A stretch of DNA of 64,000 nucleotides from UBA2144 sp964506185 (lineage in GTDB: Bacteria > Patescibacteriota > Gracilibacteria > Peribacterales > Peribacteraceae), in contig CAZDKL010000002.1 in the NCBI GenBank assembly GCA_964506185.1, forward strand, positions 1 to 64,000, written 5' to 3'. Shown in pieces: positions 32,838-42,306 of the stretch (position 1 is the stretch's first letter; every line of letters begins with the position of its first letter). Below the pieces are notes generated by a model. The model saw nothing but the letters and a program-made list of their open reading frames with translations, searched no databases and was not told the DNA's origin. Position numbers and translations under genes: made by a program.

Positions 32838-33818
32838 TCCATTAGCGTGCAAGTGACATTTGGATCTACTCCTTGCCTGTGATGCATGTTTGGCGTTTGC
32901 ACAGAACCAATCGTACGTGAGACGGATTCCTTCTTCTAGACCGATTTTGTGATGCCAGCCGAGTCTATGAATACGGTCTACATTTAGGAGTTTCCTAGGC
33001 GTTCCATCTGGCTTAGTTGGATCGAATACGATATTACCCTTGTAACCAACGATATTCCGGACGAGTTTCGCTAGCTCACCGATAGTTAGATCTTCTCCAG
33101 TTCCAATGTTAATGAGACCATCTTCTTCGGTTTGCTCTAGAAGAAAAATGCATGCCTCAGCAAGATCGTCGACATAAAGGAATTCTCTCTTAGGAGTTCC
33201 AGTCCCCCACAGGACTACTTCATTCTTGCCAAAAACCTTTGCAAAATGAAATTTTGAAATCAGTGCAGGTAGAACATGGGAAGTTTCTGGATCGAAATTG
33301 TCCCCCGGCCCATATAGATTTGTTGGCATTACAGGAAGGTACTTTGTTCCGTACTCTTGGTTGTATGCCTGGCAAAGTGAGATCCCTGCGATTTTGGCGA
33401 TAGCGTATGGAGTATTTGTTGGTTCTAGCTCGCCTGTAAGCAGTGAGTCCTCTGTTAGAGGTTGGGGCGCTAATTTTGGATATATGCAGGAACTTCCTAG
33501 GAAAAGAAGACGCTTTACTCCGGATTTTTGTGCATTAGTTAGAACATTCGTTTGGATTAGTAGATTTTCCTCTATAAATCGTGCGGGATGTGCAGCATTT
33601 ATGCCAATTCCTCCAACTCTTGCAGCGCAGAGAATTACAATTTCGGGGGCTTCTTTAGAAAAGAAAGTTTTCACTGCAGACTGATCGCAGAGATCAAGCT
33701 CTTCACGAGTTTTTAGAATCAGGTTTTTGTACCCACGTGCTTGGAGAGCTCTTAGGATTGCAGATCCTACGAGACCTCTATGACCTCCAACGTAAACACG
33801 GCATTTAGGATGCATCAT
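32814..33818 (-). CDS. fcl: GDP-L-fucose synthase
   Basis: This short-chain dehydrogenase converts GDP-4-keto-6-deoxymannose to GDP-L-fucose. The 334 residues have [13 protein letters not shown] (NADP-binding), [17 protein letters not shown], the catalytic pair Y-x3-K in PYAIAKIAG, and [16 protein letters not shown]. The end beyond YDWFCANA is an unusual basic tail, ending PEYEPAC, part of which is written by a 43-bp repeat. It overlaps gmd by 4 nt, so the two work in sequence. Confidence 0.95.
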   Translation of the reverse strand: MMHPKCRVYVGGHRGLVGSAILRALQARGYKNLILKTREELDLCDQSAVKTFFSKEAPEIVILCAARVGGIGINAAHPARFIEENLLIQTNVLTNAQKSGVKRLLFLGSSCIYPKLAPQPLTEDSLLTGELEPTNTPYAIAKIAGISLCQAYNQEYGTKYLPVMPTNLYGPGDNFDPETSHVLPALISKFHFAKVFGKNEVVLWGTGTPKREFLYVDDLAEACIFLLEQTEEDGLINIGTGEDLTIGELAKLVRNIVGYKGNIVFDPTKPDGTPRKLLNVDRIHRLGWHHKIGLEEGIRLTYDWFCANAKHASQARSRSKCHLHANGPEYEPAC

Positions 33819-34924
33819 GAGATAGAGGAGATATATTTCTTGCTGGACTTCTCGGCATTACGTATTTGTTGGACCTTAACTTTGTGGTTGGGAACGCACA
33901 GTTCTGCTTCTGACATGATTTTAACGAGGTCAGAAAAACTAGTTTGTGGTTTCCATTTGAGCATATTTCGTGCCTTAGTTGCATCACCTATGAGGGTGTT
34001 GACTTCGGTGGGACGAAAGTACTTTGGGTCAATACGGACAATAGTTTGGCCTGTTAAACGGTCCTTTCCGATTTCATTTATACCTTTTCCTTCCCAAATT
34101 AGTTCGAATCCAAAGTATTTCGCTGCGAGCTCTGTAAATTCCCGAACACTGTGTGACTCACCTGTAGCTAGAACATAGTCGTCCGGCTTTTCTTGCTGCA
34201 ACATTCTCCACATGCCATCTACGTACTCCGGTGCATACCCCCAATCTCGTTTTGCATCTAGGTTTCCAAGATAAATAACATCCTCAAGACCCGAGTGAAT
34301 GCGGGAAAGCGCACGTACGATTTTTCTTGTAACGAAAGTCTCCCCGCGGCGAGGAGATTCATGATTAAAAAAAATGCCGTTAACAGCAAATAATCCATAG
34401 GCCTCCCGGTAGTTTACTGTCATGAAGTATGAGTAGACCTTTGCGCATGCATAAGGAGAACGAGGCTTAAAAGGAGTGAGTTCTGCAATAGGAAGTTCGG
34501 GACTGTTTCCAAACATTTCACTACTTCCAGCGTTGCAGAATTTCGTTTTGATTTTTGTTTCCCTGACTGCGTCAAGTAAGCGAACGGTTCCCAGCCCCGT
34601 TACATCGCCTGTGTATTCTGGTATGTCGAAACTAACCCGTACGTGACTTTGCGCTGCTAGGTGATATATCTCGTGTGGAGCAATTTCGTGAAGGAGGCGA
34701 TTTAAATTACTCCCATCGGTGAGATCTCCATAATGAAGAAAAAGATGCGCGTTTTCTTTGTGTGGGTCCTCGTATATATGATTGATTCGGGATGTGTTGA
34801 AAGTACTGCTACGCCGAATAATTCCATGGACTTCATATCCTTTCTCGATAAGAAGTTCTGCAAGGTAGGAACCATCCTGTCCTGTGATGCCTGTAATGAG
34901 GGCTCGTTTCTTCATTCTTGGCAT
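33815..34924 (-). CDS. gmd: GDP-mannose 4,6-dehydratase
   Basis: Gmd makes GDP-4-keto-6-deoxymannose, the substrate of the next gene. The 369 residues contain [61 protein letters not shown] (the Y-x3-K pair), [15 protein letters not shown] and [17 protein letters not shown]. Either of two close Met codons (MPRMKK) may start it. It is transcribed before fcl with ATGA overlap. Confidence 0.96.
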   Translation of the reverse strand: MPRMKKRALITGITGQDGSYLAELLIEKGYEVHGIIRRSSTFNTSRINHIYEDPHKENAHLFLHYGDLTDGSNLNRLLHEIAPHEIYHLAAQSHVRVSFDIPEYTGDVTGLGTVRLLDAVRETKIKTKFCNAGSSEMFGNSPELPIAELTPFKPRSPYACAKVYSYFMTVNYREAYGLFAVNGIFFNHESPRRGETFVTRKIVRALSRIHSGLEDVIYLGNLDAKRDWGYAPEYVDGMWRMLQQEKPDDYVLATGESHSVREFTELAAKYFGFELIWEGKGINEIGKDRLTGQTIVRIDPKYFRPTEVNTLIGDATKARNMLKWKPQTSFSDLVKIMSEAELCVPNHKVKVQQIRNAEKSSKKYISSIS

Positions 34925-34976
34925 AGGGGAAGTATATCAGAACATTTGTGTAAATTATTTTGATATATATCTTGCA

Positions 34977-35774
34977 ATGAGGCAGGATGTAGACCCGCCT
35001 ATGTGGCAAATACCTGTTCACGAGATACATGAGTTTTCAAATAAACAACATTCGTTTGCTGTTGTAGCTATTATGTGGAATGAAGGTGATCGTATAAAAA
35101 ATCAGTTACGGCAAATGCAGTCGCAATTGAAGCATGTCGATATTATTCTGTCTGATGGTTACAGTACTGATGGTTCGGTGGATTCAGACTTTTTACGTTC
35201 AATGCATGTTCGCGCTCTTTTGCAGACGCATGAAATAGGTTTAGGTTGTGCAATCAGAGTTGGTTTGGCGTATTGCTTAGATCAAGGTTATGACGGAATC
35301 ATTACGATTGATGGTAACAATAAGGATGGTGTAGAAGCTATTGAGCAAATGATTGAAAAATTAGAAGCAGGATATGATTGTATTCAGGCTTCCAGATTCA
35401 TGAAAGGGGGGAAGCATTACAACACTCCTTTAGAACGATATATTGGTGTGCGATATGTAATTGCGCCAATTTTGGCACTTGGGTGTGGGTTTTGGTTTAC
35501 AGATCCCACGAATGGATTTAAGGGATTAAGTAGAGCGTACCTACTCGATGAAAAAGTTCAGCCTCTGCGCCATGTATTTAAGAAGTTTAATATGCAGTAC
35601 TACTTAAACTATCGCGCTCCTAAACTAGGATTCAAAACGACAGAAATTCCGGCACGCAGAGGATATCCCAGTGACGGTAGTGTGCCGACACGGATTCATG
35701 GTTTGAAAACAAGATTTTTTATAGTTTGGGAATTATTGCTAACTGTTTGTGGCTATTACAATCCAAAAAAATAA
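34977..35774 (+). CDS. Family 2 glycosyltransferase
   Basis: The start MRQDVDPP was preferred over an upstream Met that overlaps gmd. The 265 residues show the GT-A pattern VVAIMWNEGDRIKNQL, ILSDGYSTDGS, IGLGCAIRVGLAYCLDQGYDGIITIDGNN (the metal-binding acidic motif appears as DGN) and a TDPTNGFKG acceptor region. It resembles dolichol-phosphate mannosyltransferase-type enzymes without the membrane extension. It is transcribed divergently from gmd; a role in assembling the fucose-containing glycan is plausible. Confidence 0.85.
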   Translation: MRQDVDPPMWQIPVHEIHEFSNKQHSFAVVAIMWNEGDRIKNQLRQMQSQLKHVDIILSDGYSTDGSVDSDFLRSMHVRALLQTHEIGLGCAIRVGLAYCLDQGYDGIITIDGNNKDGVEAIEQMIEKLEAGYDCIQASRFMKGGKHYNTPLERYIGVRYVIAPILALGCGFWFTDPTNGFKGLSRAYLLDEKVQPLRHVFKKFNMQYYLNYRAPKLGFKTTEIPARRGYPSDGSVPTRIHGLKTRFFIVWELLLTVCGYYNPKK

Positions 35775-35787
35775 TACTTCGGTTGGT

Positions 35788-36585
35788 TCATTTGTACGCA
35801 AAGATATTGGTATACCAATCACATCTTTTAGATTCTATCGGCGAATCTAACGCCTGAAGTTGTCCGTTCGAAAATTCTTTATATTTATAACCATGCATTT
35901 CTAGCAATTTCCATATGTCATTTGGATCTTCTCCTGCTTTTTCCAGAATATGAGGTGAAAATTCAAAAAAGATCCAATGAGGCGGGGTGTCGGATAATAC
36001 TGCTTTCATTCCCCTTAATATTGCCAATTCTGAACCTTGTACATCAATTTTGCATCCATCTATTTTTGTAATTTTTTTTTGTTTAATCCAAGAGTCAAGT
36101 GAATCAATTTCAACAGTAATTTCTTCTACCGGATCTTTCTGAGAATGGAATAACCTGTTATCTGCTCTATTATACGTATTGCAATATAGAGTTGTATTTC
36201 CCTTATAGTTTCCAAGTGCAAGATTATACAAATGTATATGAGTTGCAGTATTGAGGCCTGACAGTACGTCAAACATTAGAGGATCGGGCTCGAAAGCAAA
36301 TACTTGTCCTTGAGAACCAACTTTATTAGCAAATGCCTTTGTAAAAAAACCAACATTAGCACCAATATCTAGGATAGTATCTCCAGCGTTAATTTTACTC
36401 AGCAAAAATGATCTTTCAGAAGCATTAATTACACTCTTGGCTACTAGATATAATTTTGCATAGATAGATATACTACCTGGAATATTCCTAATCGTCGGAT
36501 GCAATAGAAATCTTGTTATATACCTACCTACAAATAGCAAAACAGATTCAATCATATCTTTGTTCTCAGGATATTTATCCTGCAC
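35788..36585 (-). CDS. FkbM-family methyltransferase
   Basis: The 265 residues include the SAM motif TILDIGANVGFFTKAFA, FAFEPDPLMFDVL, NLALGN, and the family C-terminal KIDVQGSELAILRGM with FEFSPHIL. FkbM enzymes O-methylate sugars or polyketides. Beside gmd/fcl and GT2, a sugar target is likely. It overlaps no neighbour and has no Shine-Dalgarno. Confidence 0.88.
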   Translation of the reverse strand: MQDKYPENKDMIESVLLFVGRYITRFLLHPTIRNIPGSISIYAKLYLVAKSVINASERSFLLSKINAGDTILDIGANVGFFTKAFANKVGSQGQVFAFEPDPLMFDVLSGLNTATHIHLYNLALGNYKGNTTLYCNTYNRADNRLFHSQKDPVEEITVEIDSLDSWIKQKKITKIDGCKIDVQGSELAILRGMKAVLSDTPPHWIFFEFSPHILEKAGEDPNDIWKLLEMHGYKYKEFSNGQLQALDSPIESKRCDWYTNIFAYK

Positions 36586-36677
36586 TTAAGGATAATGAAT
36601 AGTGCAGGATTGCCACTTGGGCATGTGGTTAAATTAACTCTGAAATGACGATTTCACAAGCCATAAACCATTCGGAT

Positions 36678-37376
36678 TTACTTCCTCTTAAAAGCAAACA
36701 CCTTATTCTGTTCCTCAAGAAGATCGAAGCTCTTGGAGATTATGGGGATTACTGTCTCGGTCCCTGGGTGTGTTTCAATAAAGAGTGTATCTACATGATC
36801 GTTGAGAATATCCATTTCATTTTCTATCAAGTCCACTTCTGCTTTTTCTATATCAACTATTAAGTTGATTTTTTCATTAGGATTTAATTTTTCAATGAGC
36901 TTTTTAAGTCGCATGCCTTTTACTGTCACCTCTTTCCCAGGAGGCTCCAGTCTTCCGGCCGAGGCTTTGTGCTGGATATAAAAAGAAACTGTATCTTCAT
37001 ACGCCAGTGCTGCGTTAACAATTTCAAAAGATGATCGGTTAATATGCTTATGTGTTTTTAGAATATCCATCAATTCAGGATTGGCCTCCAGTACCATATG
37101 CGGCTTTGTAAGTTTTTTATTGGTTATGCAACTTACAACACCTATAGAAGCTCCCAGTTCGATTGTCGGCCTATCCTCCATATACTTTTTGATCAGATTG
37201 CGTATCTCCAGTTCGTATATGCCTTCGTAAATATGTTTCTTCACAAAGTCTAAAATCAGAGGGTTATCAACATAGAATGTGCACCCATCCAGATGCAATA
37301 CATTACCTCTAAGGGCGATATATTTACGCATAAGAGGCCTATAGACCTCACGTTTGATTCTTAAGAGTACGCTCAT
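36678..37376 (-). CDS. FkbM-like methyltransferase, second copy
   Basis: The 232-residue protein is divergent from the preceding one. It has TIELGASIGVVSCITNKKL, MVLEANPELMDILKTHK, NAALAY, VKGMRLKKLIEKL and LIVDIEKAEVDLIENEM with FIETHPG. The glycine motif is ELGASIG rather than DIGANVG. It lies 92 nt from the first FkbM gene on the same strand. Target unknown; a glycan is likely from context. Confidence 0.8.
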   Translation of the reverse strand: MSVLLRIKREVYRPLMRKYIALRGNVLHLDGCTFYVDNPLILDFVKKHIYEGIYELEIRNLIKKYMEDRPTIELGASIGVVSCITNKKLTKPHMVLEANPELMDILKTHKHINRSSFEIVNAALAYEDTVSFYIQHKASAGRLEPPGKEVTVKGMRLKKLIEKLNPNEKINLIVDIEKAEVDLIENEMDILNDHVDTLFIETHPGTETVIPIISKSFDLLEEQNKVFAFKRK

Positions 37377-37428
37377 AGTTCGTCGATTCTACTTAACGCA
37401 AAAATTATTAACAAGCTATTAGTTACTG

Positions 37429-37471
37429 ATAATCCTCACCCAGACTTCTAGTGAGCAGGCTCATATTCCGG
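37429..37471. repeat. 43-bp repeat, copy 2
   Basis: It shares ATAATCCTCAC and GCAGGCTCATATTCCGG with the fcl-end copy at identical spacing. It forms the end of the 258-residue protein gene. Confidence 0.75.
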
Positions 37472-38224
37472 CTGTCTTTCTGGTATATCGCCGGGTTCGG
37501 GCATGTCATCTTCACGTCTTGGGCGCCCCGGCAGTGGGACATCTTGGACAGTCTCGTCTCTACTATAATCCCTAAGTGTTTCGCCGAAATCTGCGATAGA
37601 ATCAGAAAGAGCGTTCCCAAGTTTCAATGCATCTTCTGGAGGAAGATTTCTTGTTGTAAAATACAGGGCTTGGAGTGGGCTTGTATTTACAATGAAATCA
37701 AATCCGTCACGGTTGGTGAACACAATCGATTTTTGCAGTTCTGCTTCTCCATTAACTAATATGCCCTGTGGAGCAACATGCTTGAAAGAAGTCCCGCCCT
37801 TTCGGTAAGGAATTTTTTCGTAACGACCTGAGCCTCCCAAGTAAGTCAAACATCCGTTTCCCAGGAGAACAAAACTTCCATTAAGTGTTAATACAAGTAT
37901 GCCTGCCCTTGAACGATTTTCACCAGTGAGTAGCGCTGTGCTTTCGCAGGGTACGAAACCGTATCTTTCAGCCTCGCTCTCTACTAGTGCTTTCTGCTCC
38001 AGCCACGCCTTGGCGAAAGCGTCTAAAAAGACGGGGAATTCGCTTAGTGCCGGATTCTCCGCTCTGCAAGCAGCGTGATGCCTACCGGCAAGTTTGGCAA
38101 TGTTATCTTTAACCTTTCTGTCTTCCAAGTTGGCCCAAGGCCCATTTGGATTGTGTTCCACATCAATTTCGCCTTCATCATTATGTGGACCTTCTGGAAT
38201 GCCATCAATGTTATCATTTGACAT
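37448..38224 (-). CDS. Hypothetical 258-residue protein ending PEYEPAH
   Basis: The acidic N-terminus (IDGIPEGPHNDEGEIDVEHNPNGP) is followed by a mixed alpha/beta region (GRHHAACRAENPALSEFPVFLDAFAKAWLEQKALVE; GILVLTLNGSFVLLGNGCLTYLGG). A proline/acid-rich tail ends it. No known domain was recognised. A -10 box 4 nt before the ATG implies a leaderless message. The last codons come from the 43-bp repeat also found at fcl. Same strand as the coiled-coil gene at 38239. Confidence 0.6.
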   Translation of the reverse strand: MSNDNIDGIPEGPHNDEGEIDVEHNPNGPWANLEDRKVKDNIAKLAGRHHAACRAENPALSEFPVFLDAFAKAWLEQKALVESEAERYGFVPCESTALLTGENRSRAGILVLTLNGSFVLLGNGCLTYLGGSGRYEKIPYRKGGTSFKHVAPQGILVNGEAELQKSIVFTNRDGFDFIVNTSPLQALYFTTRNLPPEDALKLGNALSDSIADFGETLRDYSRDETVQDVPLPGRPRREDDMPEPGDIPERQPEYEPAH

Positions 38225-38228
38225 AATA

Positions 38229-38234
38229 ATTATA
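38229..38234 (-). promoter_or_regulatory. Leaderless -10 box
   Basis: On the minus strand TATAAT, preceded by TTG, ends 4 nt before the ATG at 38224. Confidence 0.5.
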
Positions 38235-38238
38235 CAAC

Positions 38239-39303
38239 TTACTGATCATCCCCACTCCAAGCGTATTCATTTATTTCTTCGGTTTCTCCTTTCATAATTT
38301 TCTCCTGCATTTTCCCAATTCCTCGCTTCTTTGCCTGCGCCTCGTCCGAAGCTTTGCGCTTTTCGTTCTGCTTGTCCCGTTCAATTTGACTAAGCTGTAC
38401 ACGCTCATCCGTACTCAGCTTATCTCTTGCAGATCTGGATTTTGTTTTAACATCAAATTCTGCTTGCTTTGCCTTGGCTTCCAGTTCGGATACTTTCTTT
38501 TTTAGATCCAATTCAGCTTTGGTTTTAGCTTGTCTTTGTTCCGTATCTATTTTTTGCAATTCAGCTCTTTGCCTATTTGGATCGGGGATTCTGTTTGCCT
38601 GAAGTTTTTTGCGATCAAAATCAATTTCCTGTTGGCGTTGTTCAGACTTGCTCACTGCATTTAGCTTTGCGACTTTTGATCTTAAATCCTCTTTTATCTG
38701 TCGCAATTCCTTTTCCTCTTTTGCGTCTATATCTCCGCGTTCTTTTTTATGCTCCTGTGTTGTGGTCTTCTTTTTTCTTAAGGCACTCTTATCAGCCTCG
38801 CTTCTTTTCCTGTGCTCCATGAGCTTTGCCTCAGAGATTGTATCTCGTTCATATTTTTCTGCTTCGTACTTGCGTTTAACTATTCTGTCTTTGCGCGCAT
38901 TAGCTGCTTCCATTTCCTTCATGTACTCCTCTTGCTTCTTTTTTTCTGCTTTTTGTTTCTCAAGTATTTCCTGTTTCTTCTTTTCGTCCGCTTCTTTCTT
39001 TTTTTGCATTTCAATTATTCCTTCTTTAGCTTCCTTATCTTTCTTTTTGAAAACCTCCTTCCTTTCCTTGCCCTTTGCAACCTCCTCCTCTTCCATGTGT
39101 GCAATTACTGCCCCTTTCTCTTTTTCCTTCTCCTGAATTGCTACGTGCTTTTGGTGGACCTTTTCATGCATCTGCTTTTCCTCCTCCAACAACTCTTGAG
39201 AATGTGCGAACTGTTCCTTAAGAGCTTCCTTCTTAACAGTCTTGGCATCAGGCTTTGCAGGATCGGAGCTCTTTTTTGGGCCTTTGGAAGATTTTTTAGG
39301 CAT
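38239..39303 (-). CDS. Long highly charged coiled-coil protein
   Basis: Starting at MPKKSSKGPKK, chosen because TATAAT lies 6 nt before it, the product has 354 residues. It is almost entirely Lys/Glu/Arg/Gln heptads (KEKEKGAVIAHMEEEEVAKGK, EILEKQKAEKKKQEEYMKEM) with no signal peptide or membrane helix. It must be a long single helix or coiled coil. It ends NEYAWSGDDQ. Role unknown; cytoskeleton-like or scaffold functions are possible for such a protein. Confidence 0.65.
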   Translation of the reverse strand: MPKKSSKGPKKSSDPAKPDAKTVKKEALKEQFAHSQELLEEEKQMHEKVHQKHVAIQEKEKEKGAVIAHMEEEEVAKGKERKEVFKKKDKEAKEGIIEMQKKKEADEKKKQEILEKQKAEKKKQEEYMKEMEAANARKDRIVKRKYEAEKYERDTISEAKLMEHRKRSEADKSALRKKKTTTQEHKKERGDIDAKEEKELRQIKEDLRSKVAKLNAVSKSEQRQQEIDFDRKKLQANRIPDPNRQRAELQKIDTEQRQAKTKAELDLKKKVSELEAKAKQAEFDVKTKSRSARDKLSTDERVQLSQIERDKQNEKRKASDEAQAKKRGIGKMQEKIMKGETEEINEYAWSGDDQ

Positions 39304-39309
39304 CGTAAT

Positions 39310-39315
39310 ATTATA
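39310..39315 (-). promoter_or_regulatory. Leaderless -10 box
   Basis: TATAAT on the minus strand ends 6 nt before the ATG at 39303. Confidence 0.5.
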
Positions 39316-39357
39316 GCACAAATCAGCTTCTAGACCTACTATTTGTACAGGAACGAC

Positions 39358-39386
39358 AAAAGCCGCCTCTTTGCGGGAAGCGGCTT
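39358..39386 (-). terminator. Terminator of the GC-rich small gene
   Basis: On the minus strand AAGCCGC and GCGGCTT form a stem with a 13-nt loop and run into TTTGTCG. It separates the small gene from the coiled-coil gene promoter. Confidence 0.5.
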
Positions 39387-39433
39387 CTGCAGGGGTCTGT
39401 GGATCATCACTTGTCGTCCGGCGGAGAGGTGTG

Positions 39434-39745
39434 TTACTGATCGTCTTCGACTGGGGTGGTCGCAAGATAGGTGATCGAGGGCAGGCTCACATCGTTCAGC
39501 ATTTCTGCGATACGATCATCCGCTCCGAGATCAAACTCCAATACGAGCACTGGCTCATCTGTGACACCAACGTTCGGCTGGCCATGTGCCGTAAGCGTCG
39601 ACTTGGACATACCCTCTTCCTTTTTCAGGATTGCCAAGTAACCGATCTCGTGCTCAATCATTGTCAGGATGAATTTTATGGCGGCAGCGCCATTCATCAT
39701 GACTGTGACGGTCTGAATTCCGTCAAACGAATTAGGCTTGTCCAT
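39434..39745 (-). CDS. Small GC-rich hypothetical protein with Shine-Dalgarno
   Basis: The 103 residues (MDKPNSFDGIQTVTVMMNGAAAIKFIL...) are soluble, mixed alpha/beta and end VEDDQ. AGGAG lies 8-9 nt before the ATG, a real ribosome-binding site in a region where most genes lack one. GC content exceeds that of adjacent genes. No family was recognised. The hairpin at 39358-39386 probably ends the transcript. Gene structure resembles the islands at 16.7, 61.0 and 62.9 kb. Confidence 0.6.
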   Translation of the reverse strand: MDKPNSFDGIQTVTVMMNGAAAIKFILTMIEHEIGYLAILKKEEGMSKSTLTAHGQPNVGVTDEPVLVLEFDLGADDRIAEMLNDVSLPSITYLATTPVEDDQ

Positions 39746-39838
39746 AATTTGGACTCCTGCATGTAAAGGGACTTGCCCCGATCTCTGGATGAGCTAGGGC
39801 GGACAGATAAGATAGCAGTGTTCTTGATTCAGCAAAGC

Positions 39839-41593
39839 TTAATCCTCGACTATTTTTATTCCTAACTCATCAAGTGTCTCCTGTGGCATGATTGAAGGTG
39901 CTCCAAGCATCAAATCTTTGGCTTTCTGGTCCTTGGGGAAGGCTATCACCTCTCTGATGTTGGGCTCATCAGCCATAAGCATTACAACGCGGTCTAGACC
40001 CATTGCGATTCCGCCGTGAGGGGGTGCGCCGTACTCAAAGGCTGCGAGCATGTGGCCGAATCTTCGGTCAGCATCTTCATCAGTAATACCTAAAGTATCA
40101 AATACTTTCTTCTGAAGATCGCGCTCATGAATTCTCATTGATCCTCCGCCAACTTCGCATCCATTCAAAACCAAATCGTAGGCAGTTGCACGGGCAGAGA
40201 GAGGGTCAGTCTGAAAAACTTCCTCATCATCTTTATGTGGACGTGTGAAAGGATGGTGGACCGCGCCTACCTGACCTTCTACATTCTTTTCGAACATCGG
40301 GAAGTCGACTACCCAAAGGTAACTCCAAATACTTTCATCAATCAGACCCATTTTTGCAGCAACAGCCTTGCGCACTTCGCCTAGAGGCTCAAGCGAGTGC
40401 AGATATTCTCCCGCTGAGAAGAAGATAATGTCACCCTTAGAAGCTCCAGTGGCCTTGTTTAAGGCTTCTTGGAACTTGGCATCAGTGTTTTTAACTACAG
40501 GACCGCTGTCTTCTCCTACCCTGAGCCATGCGAGACCTTTTGCGCCGTGTATTTGTGCAAGTTCAGTTAAGTCGTCAATATCTTTTCGGCTTAGCTTGTC
40601 GCCGTTTTCAACTCTAAGAGCTTTTACAACCCCTCCTTCTTTAACAGCATCAGAGAAAACCTTAAATCCGCAATCACTGACGAGATCACTGATGTCAGTA
40701 AATTCTAATTCGTATCGCAAGTCAGGCTTATCGGACCCGTACTTATTCATCGCGTCTGCGAAAGTAATGCGAGGGAATGGTGTTTTCTGAATCTTGCGAT
40801 CGGGCCTAAGCTTCTTTGTAAATTCAATGAAGCACCCTTCCATAACTTTAATCACATCGTCTTCTTCACAGAAGCTCATCTCAATTTCGAACTGAGTAAA
40901 CTCGGGCTGTCTGTCCCCGCGCTGGTCTTCGTCTCGGAAGCATCGTGGAATCTGGAAGTATTTGTCGTAACCCGCAACCATTAGTAATTGCTTAAGTTGT
41001 TGAGGGCTTTGCGGAAGAACGTAGAAGTTGCCGTTATACAAACGAGAGGGGACAATGTACTCGCGCGATCCTTCCGGCGTACCTTTAATCATTATTGGAG
41101 TCTCGACTTCAATAAAATCATTTTTGTGGAAATACTCACGAATTATTTGGCAGATGTCGTGTCTCAATTTTAAATTTTTGACCATCTTCTCGCGTCTGAG
41201 GTCTAAGAAGCGGTACTGGAGTCTCGCTTCTTCGTTTATTTCTTTTTCCTGATCAATTTCGAACGGTGGAGTCTTGGCTTTGTTAAGAACTTTAACGTCA
41301 GAAATTAATATTTCAATTCCCCCTGTTGGATTCTCGTCACGCTCGGCTCCTTCTACTCTTTGTCTAACCTTACCTGTTACCTGAAGCACCCATTCGGGTC
41401 TTACTTTTTCAGCTTGAGCGAATGAATCCTTATCTTCAGGATCAAAAACAATCTGTGTGAAGCCATATCGATCCCTCAGATCGATGAATATGAGTCCTCC
41501 ATGATCGCGCCTGCGGTGGACCCAGCCACACAAGGTGACTTCTTTGCCGTCAGATTTGGGCGTCAATTCGCCACAGGTGTTGGTTCTAAGCAT
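39839..41593 (-). CDS. aspS: Aspartyl-tRNA synthetase
   Basis: This class II synthetase charges tRNA-Asp. The 584 residues begin MLRTNTCGELTPKSDGKEVTLCGWVHRRRDHGGLIFIDLRD, an OB-fold anticodon domain. Motif 2 is FRDEDQRGDRQPEFTQFEIEMSF and motif 3 AFEYGAPPHGGIAMGLDRVVMLM, with the bacterial GAD insertion between. A longer frame adds 22 residues, but that part reads the GCAGATTAGC repeat and was excluded. Whether it also charges tRNA-Asn cannot be judged here. Confidence 0.96.
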   Translation of the reverse strand: MLRTNTCGELTPKSDGKEVTLCGWVHRRRDHGGLIFIDLRDRYGFTQIVFDPEDKDSFAQAEKVRPEWVLQVTGKVRQRVEGAERDENPTGGIEILISDVKVLNKAKTPPFEIDQEKEINEEARLQYRFLDLRREKMVKNLKLRHDICQIIREYFHKNDFIEVETPIMIKGTPEGSREYIVPSRLYNGNFYVLPQSPQQLKQLLMVAGYDKYFQIPRCFRDEDQRGDRQPEFTQFEIEMSFCEEDDVIKVMEGCFIEFTKKLRPDRKIQKTPFPRITFADAMNKYGSDKPDLRYELEFTDISDLVSDCGFKVFSDAVKEGGVVKALRVENGDKLSRKDIDDLTELAQIHGAKGLAWLRVGEDSGPVVKNTDAKFQEALNKATGASKGDIIFFSAGEYLHSLEPLGEVRKAVAAKMGLIDESIWSYLWVVDFPMFEKNVEGQVGAVHHPFTRPHKDDEEVFQTDPLSARATAYDLVLNGCEVGGGSMRIHERDLQKKVFDTLGITDEDADRRFGHMLAAFEYGAPPHGGIAMGLDRVVMLMADEPNIREVIAFPKDQKAKDLMLGAPSIMPQETLDELGIKIVED

Positions 41594-41637
41594 GGCGATA
41601 GAGTAGTGGATTTTTTGCTTCAATTCTAGGAATTTAA

Positions 41638-41708
41638 GGCAAATTAGCAGATTAGCCATTAGCAGATTAGCTAATCTGCTAATCAGCCAATCAGCTAATC
41701 TGCTGATT
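41638..41708. repeat. GCAGATTAGC fold-back element, copy 3
   Basis: Direct and inverted copies of AGCAGATTAGC and GCTAATCTGCT fill the spacer between aspS and nrdR, which are divergent. It lacks the GGGTGC hairpin of the 5.0 and 6.1 kb copies. Confidence 0.7.
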
Positions 41709-41750
41709 ATTTGTTCTACAAACTAGTAAATACCATGTTAATGTGTCCAT

Positions 41751-42197
41751 ATGAACTGCCCCAGATGCAAATCCAAAGATACTTCCGTCGTCGATACGCG
41801 GCTTGCGGAAGACGGACGTGCGGTCAGGCGAAGACGGGAATGCACAAAGTGCCAGCATAGATTTACGACGTTTGAAAGGCAGGAATTAAGTTCCATAATT
41901 GTCATCAAACGCGACGGCACGCGAGAACCATACTCAAGATCAAAACTCGAACGCGGTATTTGGCTTGCCTGCTCCAAGCGTCCAATTACCCAGGAGCAAA
42001 TTGACAAGATGCTAAGTCGCTTAGAAGAGAAGTGGGGTGCAAATAAGAAAGAAGTCAGCTCATCAACTGTTGGACTTGATGTTATGAAGGCACTCAAAAG
42101 AATTGATAAAGTCGCTTACATCAGATTCGCCTCAGTCCATCGCGAGTTCAAAGATGTTGAAGAGTTTAAAGAGGAGATTGTGAGGATGTTTAAGTAA
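41751..42197 (+). CDS. nrdR: Transcriptional repressor NrdR
   Basis: NrdR represses ribonucleotide reductase genes in response to ATP/dATP. The 148 residues carry the zinc ribbon MNCPRCKSKDTSVVDTR...RRRRECTKCQHRFTTFER and the ATP-cone (VIKRDGTREPYSRSKLERGIWLACSKRPI). The end, VAYIRFASVHREFKDVEEF, is typical. No nrd gene or NrdR box was found in the window. Two hairpins (42212-42290) follow. Confidence 0.97.
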   Translation: MNCPRCKSKDTSVVDTRLAEDGRAVRRRRECTKCQHRFTTFERQELSSIIVIKRDGTREPYSRSKLERGIWLACSKRPITQEQIDKMLSRLEEKWGANKKEVSSSTVGLDVMKALKRIDKVAYIRFASVHREFKDVEEFKEEIVRMFK

Positions 42198-42211
42198 TTA
42201 TATCTCATATT

Positions 42212-42290
42212 TATTAGTAAACCAGTTGTGCAACTAGTTTACTAATACAAGAGCAAATAGTAATTAACTAATTGATTAATTAGTTATATA
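42212..42290. repeat. Two AT-rich hairpins after nrdR
   Basis: TATTAGTAAAC/GTTTACTAATA (42212-42247) has an inner AGTTG/CAACT stem. A second stem, TAATTAACTAA/TTAATTAGTTA, lies at about 42261-42287. They may serve convergent genes as bidirectional terminators. Confidence 0.6.
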
Positions 42291-42306
42291 GATCAAGGCT
42301 ATATCA

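Noticed and set aside
39839..41659. Longer aspS with a 22-residue N-terminal extension
   Set aside because: The extension translates the GCAGATTAGC repeat and lacks family similarity. The Met at 41593 matches AspRS N-termini.
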